The position numbers and the translations under genes were made by a program. The notes under the pieces were generated by a model. That model was not told where the DNA came from. It saw only the letters and a program-made list of their open reading frames with translations, and did no database searches. This document shows, one piece after another, positions 16,909 to 24,678 of a DNA stretch of 64,000 bases. The stretch covers positions 5,348 through 69,347 of the forward strand of contig DATABA010000128.1 of assembly GCA_036259835.1 (NCBI GenBank). Direction: 5' to 3'. Each line of letters starts with the position of its first letter. Position 1 is the first letter of the stretch. Source of the stretch: JALYGK01 sp036259835. Lineage in GTDB: Bacteria > Actinomycetota > UBA4738.

Positions 16909-17685
16909 CTACCGTTTCAACACGCGCGAAAGCAGGATCGAAAGTTCGTAGAAGAGTATCAAGGGGAGCATGATCGCCGTCATCGTGAACCAATCCTGGC
17001 TCGGCGTAATGACCGCGGAGGCGACGGCGATCAACAGGTAGGCGTAGCGCCGCCATTCGCGAAGCTTCATGCTCGAAAGAACCCCCACGACGGTGAGGGA
17101 CATCAGAAGAACCGGCAGCTCGAACGCGACCCCAAAGGCCAGGATCAGAAAGATCAGGAAGCTGATGTATTTGGCGATGGACACCACAGCCGTGAGGCGG
17201 TCGGTCCCGGCGAACCCCAACAGGAACGAGAGCGCCTTGGGAAGCGTGAGCACTGCCAGCCATGCGCCGAGGGCGAACAGCACCACGGACGCCAGGACGA
17301 ACGGGAGGGCGAACCGCCGCTCCCGTGAGGTCAGGCCGGGTGTGACGAATCGCCACAGCTGGTACAGCACGATCGGGAGCGCCAAGGCGAACCCGATGAA
17401 CATGACCAGCTTGATCTTCATGGTGAACGGTTCGGTGACGCTCAGGTAGACCAGCCGGCACGAGCCGCGACGGTCGACGGCCAGCCGCGGTACTTCCCGA
17501 ATGAAGTCGCAATAGGGGTTGGAGAGGATCTTGAACACGGGCGGGTAGAGGAACCAGCCCGCAAGAGAGGCCACCCCAACCGCCGCCACCGAGATGATGA
17601 GTCTCCTGCGAAGCTCGTCCAGGTGCTCGACGACCGTCATCGTCGAGGTGGGATCGCGGCGGCGGCGCCGCAGGATTACGGCCAC
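16909..17685 (-). CDS. tatC: Sec-independent protein translocase TatC
   Basis: Polytopic receptor of the twin-arginine translocase. The N-terminal VVEHLDELRRRL segment carries the conserved acidic residues that contact signal peptides, followed by a membrane helix, the SVTEPFTMKIKL loop before helix 2, and further helices ending in VITPSQDWFTMTAIMLPLILFYELSILL. Six hydrophobic segments and 258 residues agree with the family. GTG start at 17685 is preceded by GAGG; ATG for MTVVEHL is an alternative. tatA is 42 bases upstream, giving a minimal tatAC operon next to helY, as in mycobacteria. Confidence 0.93.
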   Translation of the reverse strand: MAVILRRRRRDPTSTMTVVEHLDELRRRLIISVAAVGVASLAGWFLYPPVFKILSNPYCDFIREVPRLAVDRRGSCRLVYLSVTEPFTMKIKLVMFIGFALALPIVLYQLWRFVTPGLTSRERRFALPFVLASVVLFALGAWLAVLTLPKALSFLLGFAGTDRLTAVVSIAKYISFLIFLILAFGVAFELPVLLMSLTVVGVLSSMKLREWRRYAYLLIAVASAVITPSQDWFTMTAIMLPLILFYELSILLSRVLKR

Positions 17686-17727
17686 GGCCTCAACGACCTT
17701 TCGTGGGGGCCCGAGCCGGCTGGGCGC

Positions 17728-17973
17728 TTAGCCGGATGATCCGGTTCCCGATGAAGGGCTCGGCGTCTCGGACTGGTTCTGAGTCGGTCGAGGAGGCTCG
17801 TCGTCAAGGTCACGCTCGATCTCGCTGCGGATCTCATCCGATGCCCGGCGGAACTCGCGAAGCGATCGTCCAATGGAGCGCCCGATCTCGGGGAGCCGCG
17901 TTGGGCCGAACACGATCAGCGCCAGGACCAGAATGATGATGAGCTCGGTAGGGCCGATATTGAACACTGTCAC
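17728..17973 (-). CDS. tatA: Twin-arginine translocase subunit TatA/TatE
   Basis: An 81-residue Tat pore component. Short N-terminal membrane helix (ELIIILVLALIVFG), the FGPTRLPEIGRSIGRSLREFRR hinge and amphipathic helix, then an acidic and Ser/Pro-rich tail. The FGP-x-x-LPE motif is the family hallmark. Start is GTG (VTVFNIG) with a second in-frame GTG two codons on. Only one TatA-type gene is visible, so it may serve both TatA and TatB roles, or tatB lies elsewhere. Confidence 0.92.
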   Translation of the reverse strand: MTVFNIGPTELIIILVLALIVFGPTRLPEIGRSIGRSLREFRRASDEIRSEIERDLDDEPPRPTQNQSETPSPSSGTGSSG

Positions 17974-18039
17974 TCCAGCCAGCGGCCGGGAAATATCGCA
18001 ATTTGGAGTCTAGCATCGGGTCATCGACGGCCTGAAGGG

Positions 18040-18426
18040 GTGTGGGCGGTGCACGTTGGGTCTGTGGTGATCGATTGCAACGACTTCTCGGCGATGCTGG
18101 CCTTCTGGCAAGAAGCTCTCGGCTACGTCCCGAAATATCCTCCGAAGGAGAACGACTGGGCCCTCCTCATCGACCCTCGAGGGGGTCATGTCAACGTGTC
18201 GCTCCAGTGCGTTCCCGAGAAGCGGATCGGCAAGAACCGGCTGCACCTCGATCTGTACGCCGAAGACCCGGACGCCGAGGTCGAGCGATTGCTGAAGCTC
18301 GGAGCGAAACGCTTTGAGCGCGTCCCCGAGCCGGGCGAAGACTTCATCGTTCTGGAGGATCCCGAAGGAAACCTGTTTTGCGTCGTGGACGTCCGGGAGT
18401 CCGCGGACTCGGATAAGGAGACATAA
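18040..18426 (+). CDS. VOC-superfamily (glyoxalase-like) protein
   Basis: A 128-residue single-chain VOC protein with VHVGSVVIDCNDFSAMLAFWQEALGY at the N-terminus, KNRLHLDLYAEDPDAEVERL in the middle and FIVLEDPEGNLFCVVD at the C-terminus. The His in LHLDL and the terminal segment mark where metal ligands sit in active members. This subgroup (Glyoxalase_6-like) has no known reaction. GTG start. It points opposite to the surrounding tat and paf genes, so it is a separate transcription unit. Confidence 0.78.
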   Translation: MWAVHVGSVVIDCNDFSAMLAFWQEALGYVPKYPPKENDWALLIDPRGGHVNVSLQCVPEKRIGKNRLHLDLYAEDPDAEVERLLKLGAKRFERVPEPGEDFIVLEDPEGNLFCVVDVRESADSDKET

Positions 18427-18453
18427 GGCGCGCGCCTCGAAAGACGCGTTCGT

Positions 18454-18801
18454 TCAGGCGCTGGGAAGCGCCCGGTACAGCTCTTCGTCGTCCTCGAGCA
18501 GGAAGTGGAACGTGATGATGTCGTCCACGGTGAAGGGCGGTCCGTCCGGACGGTCCTCGTAGACGCTGGTCTCGACCGCATGAACCGGCGCGGGCTCCCG
18601 TCCTTCGTCCAGCTCCACACCCGCTGAAAGCAGCAACGCAACGACCTTCCGGTCGGCCGGCTTCTCCACCGTCTTCCTGCACTCCGGGCAGCTGAAGCGG
18701 TAGGAACCTTCGCCGGCGATGTCGCGAACCGAAAGCAGGACGGCCTCGGGGCTCATGTCGACTTCGCCGCAGGACGGGCAGTTCGTCCGGATGGTTGTCA
18801 T
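18454..18801 (-). CDS. Small zinc-ribbon protein of unknown function
   Basis: A 115-residue protein with two Cys pairs, NCPSC near the N-terminus and SCPECRK about 25 residues later, spaced like a four-Cys zinc ribbon. After it comes an acidic C-terminal half ending in FTVDDIITFHFLLEDDEELYRAL. The ATG (MTTIRTNC) is chosen because the ribbon starts just after it; the longer frame runs through the intergenic region toward pafC. No family is recognised. It lies 88 bases downstream of pafC on the same strand. Confidence 0.65.
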   Translation of the reverse strand: MTTIRTNCPSCGEVDMSPEAVLLSVRDIAGEGSYRFSCPECRKTVEKPADRKVVALLLSAGVELDEGREPAPVHAVETSVYEDRPDGPPFTVDDIITFHFLLEDDEELYRALPSA

Positions 18802-18889
18802 GTCGCCTGAGATATCGACGATGGCCGCAATTTTCTTGATCGGCCTTCCTGCTGCTCCCCCGTTCGGGGGCGAATTCGAGACCAAAGAC

Positions 18890-19873
18890 TCAGTCGGGGG
18901 TCCGTTGGTATAAGGCCAGCGTGTGCCGTGCTGCGTCCCGGACCATGTCGGCGAGCTCCGGTGGCTCCACAACCTTCGCTTCTCCCCCCAACCGGAGGAT
19001 GAGCTTGGTGACCCAGGCGAGGTCTTTGGTCGGAAGGGTTACTTCGATGGCCCCGCCGTCGGCCGCCTTGACCCGTTCGGTTTCGTAATACTCGGCAACC
19101 CACCGGGCGGGTGGTCCGAGGAGGAGCCGAACGGCGATGTCGTGTTCGCTTCGCGTGTAAAGCGGGCGGCCCGGTCCGGGCAGACCGCGCGGCTCGAACG
19201 TCTCGCCGGTGGGCCTGGCCGACCGAATCCGGTCGGCGCGAAAGAGGCGTTCCGCTCCGGCGAGGTAGTCCCATGCCACGATGTACCAGTTGCCGATCGC
19301 GGAGAAGAGGTGTTCCGGATCGATGCGACGAGTGGTGAGCTCGTCCCGCGTGGCGCTGTAGTAGTCGATCTCGAGGCGCTCTCGATGTTCCACCGCCCGT
19401 CGCACGGTTGAGAGCGCTTCGGCGATTCGTCCTGCGTCGCCGACCTCCACCCGGCCGGCCAGGCGCTCAAGAACCTCGGGCCCCATTCCGCGTTCGATCT
19501 TTTCAAGGGCGGAGGCGAGAGCCGGGGCTTCCTCGAGTCCGGGCGCGCCGAGCAGCGCCTTTCCCTTCAGGTAGAGCGCGAGCGCCTCGGCGCGGCTGAG
19601 CCGGACGGGCCGCGAAAAGTAGTCCGCCATGCCGATCCACACTCGGCCTTCTTCGACCTGGACGTCGATGAGGTCGCCGGGCCCGTACGGCGGCAGACCG
19701 GAGACGAAGAGGAGGTTCAGGTCCTCGAGGAGCTCCCCCTCCTTGATTCCGAAGAGACGCGCCACCTCCGAAATCTCAGTTCCGGGGTGTGCGACCAGAT
19801 ACGGGACGACCACCAGCACGCGCCTGAGCCGGTCGGAGGCCTTGCCGGTTCGCCGCGTGGACGTGTTCGCCAT
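18890..19873 (-). CDS. pafC: WYL-domain regulator PafC
   Basis: A 327-residue transcription regulator: N-terminal helix-turn-helix (RRVLVVVPYLVAHPGTEISEVARLFG...), central WYL domain (RRAVEHRERLEIDYYSATRDELTTRRIDP...SAIGNWYIVAWDYLAGAERLFRADRI) and a C-terminal WCX extension. In mycobacteria PafB and PafC form the heteromeric PafBC activator of the RecA-independent DNA-damage response. Starts two bases after the pafB stop, so the two are coupled. Upstream in-frame sequence is inside pafB in another frame and was left out. Confidence 0.9.
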   Translation of the reverse strand: MANTSTRRTGKASDRLRRVLVVVPYLVAHPGTEISEVARLFGIKEGELLEDLNLLFVSGLPPYGPGDLIDVQVEEGRVWIGMADYFSRPVRLSRAEALALYLKGKALLGAPGLEEAPALASALEKIERGMGPEVLERLAGRVEVGDAGRIAEALSTVRRAVEHRERLEIDYYSATRDELTTRRIDPEHLFSAIGNWYIVAWDYLAGAERLFRADRIRSARPTGETFEPRGLPGPGRPLYTRSEHDIAVRLLLGPPARWVAEYYETERVKAADGGAIEVTLPTKDLAWVTKLILRLGGEAKVVEPPELADMVRDAARHTLALYQRTPD

Positions 19874-19875
19874 GG

Positions 19876-20862
19876 TCACGAAGCTCCGTCTTGGCCGGCG
19901 GCGTTTGGTCCGGCGGACGAGGCAAGGGTCTCGAGCCTGGAGACGACCTGTTCGCGAAGCCACTCGGGTTCTTCGACGCGCGCATCTGGTCCGAACGACA
20001 GCACCCATGAGACGAATGAATCGGTCTCGCTCGCCGGGATGTCGGCTTCGACCCACCCGTCCGACTGGCTCTGTACGAGCCGGGCTCCCGACGCCTCCGA
20101 CATGGCCCACCACGCGACCTTCGGGCTGAACGCGATGGTTGCTCGCTGGGCCGGACGCCCCAGCCCCCACGGGCCGGCCTCGAGGTACTTCGCGGCGTCG
20201 AATCCTTCGGGCGGCGGAGATGCGGGTCCGATTTCCTTGACGGCGGAGACGATGCGCGAGAGCCGAAACGACCGGACGTCTTCCCGCGATCGGTCACGTC
20301 CGACCAGGTACCAGTTGCCGCTCCTGAACACGAGCCCATACGGATCCACGTCGCGCTGTCCGGGCTTGCCCTGGAGCGGCCGGTACTTGAAGCGAACGGC
20401 CCGGCGGCTCGCCAAAGCATCGGCGATCGGCCCGAGGTGAGGCCCCGAAGGGTCGGCGCCCGGGGTCACGGCCCGCTCGGCGATGGCGGCCAGGACATCC
20501 GTCTCGGCGGTGGTCGAAAGCTTTTGGAACGCCCGCTCGGCTTCGGGGTCCTCCCCGGGGGTGTGGGCCGCGACGAAGAGAGCCCATACCTCGTCCGGGG
20601 TCAGGTCCAGGTCGGGCAGGTAGAACCGCTCCTTCCAGATGCGATAGCCCTGCTCGACCTCCCACGGGTCGGTGGGGGCCACGTCGATCGGGATCCCGGC
20701 GTCTCTCAAGATGTCCTTGTCGCGCTCGAACATCCGCTTGGCGGACGCCGGATCCTCCTGCTGGTAGGCCGGCATCAGGTCCCGGATCTCATCGAACGTC
20801 AGCGGCCGCCGGGATTCGAGGAGAAGCGCGACCAGGTTGATGAGGCGCTCGAGCGGGTGCAT
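19876..20862 (-). CDS. pafB: WYL-domain regulator PafB
   Basis: First gene of the pafBC pair, 328 residues. N-terminal winged HTH (ERLINLVALLLESRRPLTFDEIRDLMPAY... with the MFERDKDILRDAGIPI recognition region), WYL domain (ALASRRAVRFKYRPL...DVDPYGLVFRSGNWYLVGRDRSREDVRSFRLSRI) and WCX C-terminus. DNA-damage activation through the PafBC complex is established in mycobacteria and inferred here. The ATG at MHPLERL is five or so bases downstream of a likely transcription start (see divergent promoter), so the leader is very short. Confidence 0.9.
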   Translation of the reverse strand: MHPLERLINLVALLLESRRPLTFDEIRDLMPAYQQEDPASAKRMFERDKDILRDAGIPIDVAPTDPWEVEQGYRIWKERFYLPDLDLTPDEVWALFVAAHTPGEDPEAERAFQKLSTTAETDVLAAIAERAVTPGADPSGPHLGPIADALASRRAVRFKYRPLQGKPGQRDVDPYGLVFRSGNWYLVGRDRSREDVRSFRLSRIVSAVKEIGPASPPPEGFDAAKYLEAGPWGLGRPAQRATIAFSPKVAWWAMSEASGARLVQSQSDGWVEADIPASETDSFVSWVLSFGPDARVEEPEWLREQVVSRLETLASSAGPNAAGQDGAS

Positions 20863-20873
20863 GTGGCCCCGTG

Positions 20874-20881
20874 ATGATAAT
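20874..20881. promoter_or_regulatory. Overlapping divergent -10 elements between pafB and DUF3866 gene
   Basis: The 27-base gap contains GATAAT reading rightward, eight bases before the GTG of the DUF3866 gene, and TATCAT reading leftward, about eleven bases before the pafB ATG. Both look like -10 boxes, implying leaderless or nearly leaderless transcripts whose polymerases compete for the same DNA. No convincing -35 is seen on either side. Confidence 0.4.
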
Positions 20882-20889
20882 TGCGGGCT

Positions 20890-21984
20890 GTGATCCGTCT
20901 CCGCCGTGGCCGCGTGATCGATGTGGTCGAGGAACGCCCCGCCGCCACCCAGGTGCGGGTGGAGGTCGAAGGGACGGAGGCGAGCGCCATCGTCTACCCC
21001 GAGATGGTCGGACCGGTCGCGCCGGGCGATTCCGTCCTGCTGAACACGACGGCGGTCGACCTCGGCCTGGGGACCGGAGGGGTCCACTTCGTGATCGCCG
21101 TGGAGAACGGCCCTGAGTTCGATCCGCTGGCCACCGGGCGGACCATCAAGCTTCGGTACACGCCGCAACAGGTGAAGGTGCTGACCGCTGAGGAAGAAGA
21201 CAGCATCCATCGGTCCGTCATGGTGCGGGCAGAGGATCTCAAGGGAACCCCGGTCGTTTGGGTGCCCTTGCATTCGCTGTTGGCGCCGGCAGCAGCGGGC
21301 GCGAAGGCGGCGGGTGCGAAGCGGGTGGCTTACGTGATGACCGACGGGGCGGCGCTGCCCGCTCCCCTGTCGCGCCTCGTGGCGGCGCTTCGTGCGGCAG
21401 CGCTGGTCGACGCCGTGGTAACAACCGGGCAGGCGTTCGGCGGAGATTTGGAGACGGTGAACGTCTTCACCGGACTTCTGGCCGCGTACGCGGTGGCCGA
21501 CGCGGACGTGATCGTGGTCGGCGACGGTCCGGGTAACACCGGGACGAACACGACCTGGGGCGCCACCGACGTCGAATCGGCCATGGCCCTGAACGCCGCG
21601 GCGATCGTGGGCGGGCGGCCAGTCGCTGCGTTGCGAGTCAGCTTCGCGGACCCGCGCGACCGCCACCGGGGAGTTTCGCACCACGCGCTCACGGCCCTGT
21701 CCCGTGTGGTGCTCGCTCCGAGCCACGTCGCGGTGCCGGCGTTCAACGACCAGCGAAGGCGGTCGACGGTCTGGAATGCGTTAAAGAGAGCGCGCCTCGA
21801 GGAGCGGCATCAGCTGGTCGAGGCGACGGGGCAACCGGCGCTCGACCTCCTTCGGCAGCGTGGGATCGACGTCGAATCCATGGGCCGGTTGGTCGAGGAG
21901 GATCCGGAGTTCTTCCTGGCGGGCGGGGCGGCCGGAGTCCTGGCCGGGCGTATGGCCAAAGGCCGCTGGCGGTTTGGTCAGTAG
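20890..21984 (+). CDS. DUF3866 family protein
   Basis: A 364-residue conserved protein of unknown function. The GTG (VIRLRRGRVIDVVEER) is chosen over an upstream TTG because it sits at leaderless distance from a GATAAT -10. Characteristic segments: GDSVLLNTTAVDLGLGTGGVHFV, VWVPLHSLLAPAAAGAK, RVAYVMTDGAALPAP, VTTGQAFGGDLETVNVFTGL and DVIVVGDGPGNTGTNTTWGATD. The Gly-rich VGDGPGNTGT loop looks like a phosphate-binding site, but no reaction is known. It sits between pafB and the pafA operon, on the opposite strand, and overlaps the zincin gene by seven bases. Confidence 0.85.
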   Translation: MIRLRRGRVIDVVEERPAATQVRVEVEGTEASAIVYPEMVGPVAPGDSVLLNTTAVDLGLGTGGVHFVIAVENGPEFDPLATGRTIKLRYTPQQVKVLTAEEEDSIHRSVMVRAEDLKGTPVVWVPLHSLLAPAAAGAKAAGAKRVAYVMTDGAALPAPLSRLVAALRAAALVDAVVTTGQAFGGDLETVNVFTGLLAAYAVADADVIVVGDGPGNTGTNTTWGATDVESAMALNAAAIVGGRPVAALRVSFADPRDRHRGVSHHALTALSRVVLAPSHVAVPAFNDQRRRSTVWNALKRARLEERHQLVEATGQPALDLLRQRGIDVESMGRLVEEDPEFFLAGGAAGVLAGRMAKGRWRFGQ

Positions 21985-22316
21985 CGGCCGAGCTCGTTCA
22001 GTCGCTCGTCGGAGATCCCGAAGAAGTGAGCAACCTCGTGAACGATCGTGTGCCGTATCAACGACTTCAGGGCGTCTTCGCTGGTGGCCGCTCGCTCCAG
22101 GGCGGCACGAAACAGGGTTATGCGATCCGGCAGCACTCCTGAGTAGCCGGTCCCGCGACTCGTCAAAGGGATCCCCTCGTATAGCCCAAGGAGATGCCGC
22201 TGGCCCGGCGGTGGACGGTCCTCGATGATCACGTCAACGTTCTCGAGCCGCTCGTGCACCCAGTGCGGAAGGTCGTCCAGGGCTTTGGCGACTAGCTCTT
22301 CGAAGGTGGCGCTCAC
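21978..22316 (-). CDS. Zincin-like metallopeptidase family protein (DUF1025-type)
   Basis: A 112-residue minimal zinc metallopeptidase-like protein. The motif is HEVAHFFGISDERL: two His in HExxH, with Gly and a downstream Asp/Glu as in metzincin-like families. The N-terminal FEELVAKALDDLPHWVHERLENVDVIIEDRP is typical of the family. GTG start overlaps the pafA stop as GTGA, so it should be translationally coupled to the Pup ligase. Family members are common in actinobacteria; substrate unknown. Confidence 0.85.
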   Translation of the reverse strand: MSATFEELVAKALDDLPHWVHERLENVDVIIEDRPPPGQRHLLGLYEGIPLTSRGTGYSGVLPDRITLFRAALERAATSEDALKSLIRHTIVHEVAHFFGISDERLNELGRY

Positions 22317-23671
22317 ATGTGTGAAATGAGCTGTTCGACCCGTTCGTCGACAGCCCGAAACGGGTCCTTGCACAGCACCGTTCGCTGTGCCTGATCGTTC
22401 AACTTCAGGTGCACCCAGTCGACCGTGTAGTCGCGTCGTCGCTGCTTCGCCTGCCGGATGAACTCACCACGGAGGCGGGCGCGGGTCGTCTGCGGTGGTT
22501 CGCGCATGGCTTTCTGGACCTGCTTGTCGGGTACGACGCGCTCCATCCGCCCTCGCCGCTCCAGGAGGTAATACAGGCCGCGCTCCCGGTTGACGTCGTG
22601 ATAGGCCAGGTCCATCAGGGCGATCCTCGGGTGAGACAGCGGAACCCCGTGCTTCGCTCGATAGCCCTCCAGCAGCTCGAGCTTCGCGACCCAATCCACC
22701 TTGCTGCGGAGCCGCTCGGGCCGTGCCGCCGATAACGCTTCCAGCGCCTGCCCCCACTCGGAAAGGATCTTGGTGGAAAGCGGGTCGGCGCCGCGCCGCT
22801 GAATGAACTTGCAGGCGCGATCGTAATACTCCGTCTGGATGTCGATCGCGGAGAGCTCCCGTCCTGTCGCCAGCCGGATCTTTCGCCGGCAGGTGATGTC
22901 GTGCGAAACCTCCCGGATGGCCCGGATCGGGTTTTCCAGCGTCAGGTCGCGCATCACGGTGTTCTCCTCGACCATCCGGACCACCAGGTCCGTGACGCCG
23001 ATCTTCAGGAACGTGGTGACCTCACTCATGTTCGAGTCGCCCACGATCACGTGGAGCCGCCGGAACCGCTCGGCATCGGCGTGCGGCTCGTCCCGTGTGT
23101 TGATGATCGGACGCGACCGCGTCGTGGCGGACGAGACGCCTTCCCAAATGTGCTCGGCTCGCTGCGACAGGCAGTACTGCGCGCCGCGCGGCCCGTGGAG
23201 CACCTTCCCGGCACCTGAATAAATCTGTCGCGTGACGAAGAACGGAATTAGAACGTCCGCTATGCGGGCGAACTCACCCTGTCGGGCGACCAGGTAGTTC
23301 TCATGGCAGCCGTAGGAGTTCCCCGCCGAATCGGTGTTGTTCTTGAAGAGGTACACGTCGCCGGAGATGCCCTCTTCGTGCAAGCGGACCTCCGCCGCGG
23401 CCAGGAGGGCCTCCAGGATTCGCTCCCCCGCCTTGTCGTGAGCGATCAGGTCCAGAACGCTGTCGCACTCGGGCGTGGCGTATTCGGGATGCGATCCGAC
23501 ATCCAGATAGAGGCGGGCACCGTTCTCGAGGAAGACGTTCGACGACCGGCCCCAGTGAACGACACGGCGGAACAGGTACCGGGCGACTTCATCCGGAGAC
23601 AGCCGGCGCTGGCCACGAAACGTGCAGGTGACGCCATATTCATTCTCCAGACCGAAAATCCGGCGATCCAC
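22313..23671 (-). CDS. pafA: Pup--protein ligase PafA
   Basis: ATP-dependent ligase of the glutamine-synthetase fold that joins the C-terminal Glu of Pup to substrate lysines. 452 residues, family length. Metal-binding E9 (FGLENEYGV) and catalytic D57 (LYLDVGSHPEYATPECD) are present, with KNNTDSAGNSYGCHENYL, FFVTRQIYSGAGKV and INTRDEPHADAERFRRLHVIVGDSNMSE. It lacks the Dop-loop insertion after residue 14, which separates it from the Dop gene in this window. GTG start. Cotranscribed with cupredoxin genes upstream and the zincin downstream. Confidence 0.96.
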   Translation of the reverse strand: MDRRIFGLENEYGVTCTFRGQRRLSPDEVARYLFRRVVHWGRSSNVFLENGARLYLDVGSHPEYATPECDSVLDLIAHDKAGERILEALLAAAEVRLHEEGISGDVYLFKNNTDSAGNSYGCHENYLVARQGEFARIADVLIPFFVTRQIYSGAGKVLHGPRGAQYCLSQRAEHIWEGVSSATTRSRPIINTRDEPHADAERFRRLHVIVGDSNMSEVTTFLKIGVTDLVVRMVEENTVMRDLTLENPIRAIREVSHDITCRRKIRLATGRELSAIDIQTEYYDRACKFIQRRGADPLSTKILSEWGQALEALSAARPERLRSKVDWVAKLELLEGYRAKHGVPLSHPRIALMDLAYHDVNRERGLYYLLERRGRMERVVPDKQVQKAMREPPQTTRARLRGEFIRQAKQRRRDYTVDWVHLKLNDQAQRTVLCKDPFRAVDERVEQLISHM

Positions 23672-23732
23672 ACCCTCAGTGTAGGTTGCGGCCAGTTCGT
23701 GAAGGTTATTCGTGCTTGGCTGTTTTCGGATC

Positions 23733-24173
23733 CTAGGCGACGACGAACGTGCCCTTCATCACCCGGGGATGCACGTCGCACTCGAAGGCATACGTTCCCG
23801 CTGGAAGCGGATCGACCTGATACTCGACGGTCTTTGGACCTCGAATGACTTCACCGGCGAAGAGCGTTCTCACCCCGGTGGCGCTTTCGATCGAGACATT
23901 GTGGGCGGTAAAAGGCTCATCACCGACGGCCTTGTCCTTATTGATGAATTCGATGGTGAACGCCTGGTTGGCAGGGGCGGCCAGGCAGTCCTTGTCGAAC
24001 TTGTCGCGCTCTGCGGTGATCTGGAGCGTCGTTCCGCTCGGGGTGCACTTCGGTGCCGCCGGACCGCCCACACCGGTCGGCCCTGGGGATCCAGGCGCGA
24101 CTTGGTCAGTCCCACCACCACAACCCACGGACACGAGGAAAACCAGCGACAGGACGATCGAGCTCCTGCGCAT
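23733..24173 (-). CDS. Cupredoxin-domain lipoprotein 1
   Basis: A 146-residue lipoprotein with lipobox VSVGC (Cys18) and a single blue-copper-type domain. Candidate type 1 ligands are H91 (FTAHNVSI), C132 and H135 (FECDVHP) and M139. C43 and C63 may form a disulfide. Such proteins usually carry electrons or bind copper outside the membrane. It shares its plan with the next gene (about half identical), so the two arose by duplication. It is placed between prcA and pafA on the same strand, 61 bases before the pafA start. Confidence 0.85.
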   Translation of the reverse strand: MRRSSIVLSLVFLVSVGCGGGTDQVAPGSPGPTGVGGPAAPKCTPSGTTLQITAERDKFDKDCLAAPANQAFTIEFINKDKAVGDEPFTAHNVSIESATGVRTLFAGEVIRGPKTVEYQVDPLPAGTYAFECDVHPRVMKGTFVVA

Positions 24174-24235
24174 ATGAACCCCCTTGCTCTTGGCGCGGCC
24201 ATCCTACGCGCGGCTTTGGGGTGGCGCCAGGCCCG

Positions 24236-24652
24236 CTACGCGACCCTGAAGGTCCCGCTCATGGTCGGATGGACCTCGCAGACGAAGAAGTAGTCGCCTG
24301 CCTCGAGGGCAGGACCGTCGTAGCTGGCCTCAGTCACGCCGGTGACGACTTCTCCCTGGATGAGCGCCTCGCCCCCGCTCCGGTCCCTGAAGACGGACAC
24401 GTTGTGCGGCACGCCCGCGTCCTGATTGGAGAACTGGATGGTGAACTCCTGATCCGCCGGAGCTGCGTAGCAGTCCTTGTCGAACTGGAGGTTCTTCGCC
24501 GTGATTTGAACGGTGGTTCCCGATGGACTACATCCCGCGCCATCGCCGCCGGGCGACCCGCCCGCCCGCGGACTGGTATCCCCTCCACCGCCACAGGCCG
24601 CGGCGGCGATCGCGAGCCACAAGCTCCCAAGCAGCAGCAACTTCTTCTGCAT
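24236..24652 (-). CDS. Cupredoxin-domain lipoprotein 2
   Basis: A 138-residue lipoprotein, paralogue of its neighbour. Lipobox AAAAC (Cys20), then CSPSGTTVQITAKNLQFDKDC and the cupredoxin fold with candidate ligands H83 (VPHNVSVF), C125, H128 and M131 (FVCEVHPTM). ATG is set by AGGAAAGGAA upstream, which rules out the long in-frame extension through prcA. It starts 26 bases after the prcA stop, implying co-transcription with the proteasome genes. Likely a membrane-anchored, extracytoplasmic copper protein. Confidence 0.86.
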   Translation of the reverse strand: MQKKLLLLGSLWLAIAAAACGGGGDTSPRAGGSPGGDGAGCSPSGTTVQITAKNLQFDKDCYAAPADQEFTIQFSNQDAGVPHNVSVFRDRSGGEALIQGEVVTGVTEASYDGPALEAGDYFFVCEVHPTMSGTFRVA

Positions 24653-24678
24653 GTTCTGGTTCCTTTCCTGACCGGTGA

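Noticed and set aside
19876..21726. Long upstream extension of pafB
   Set aside because: The extension lies antisense to the DUF3866 gene and has no family pattern; pafB proper begins at 20862.
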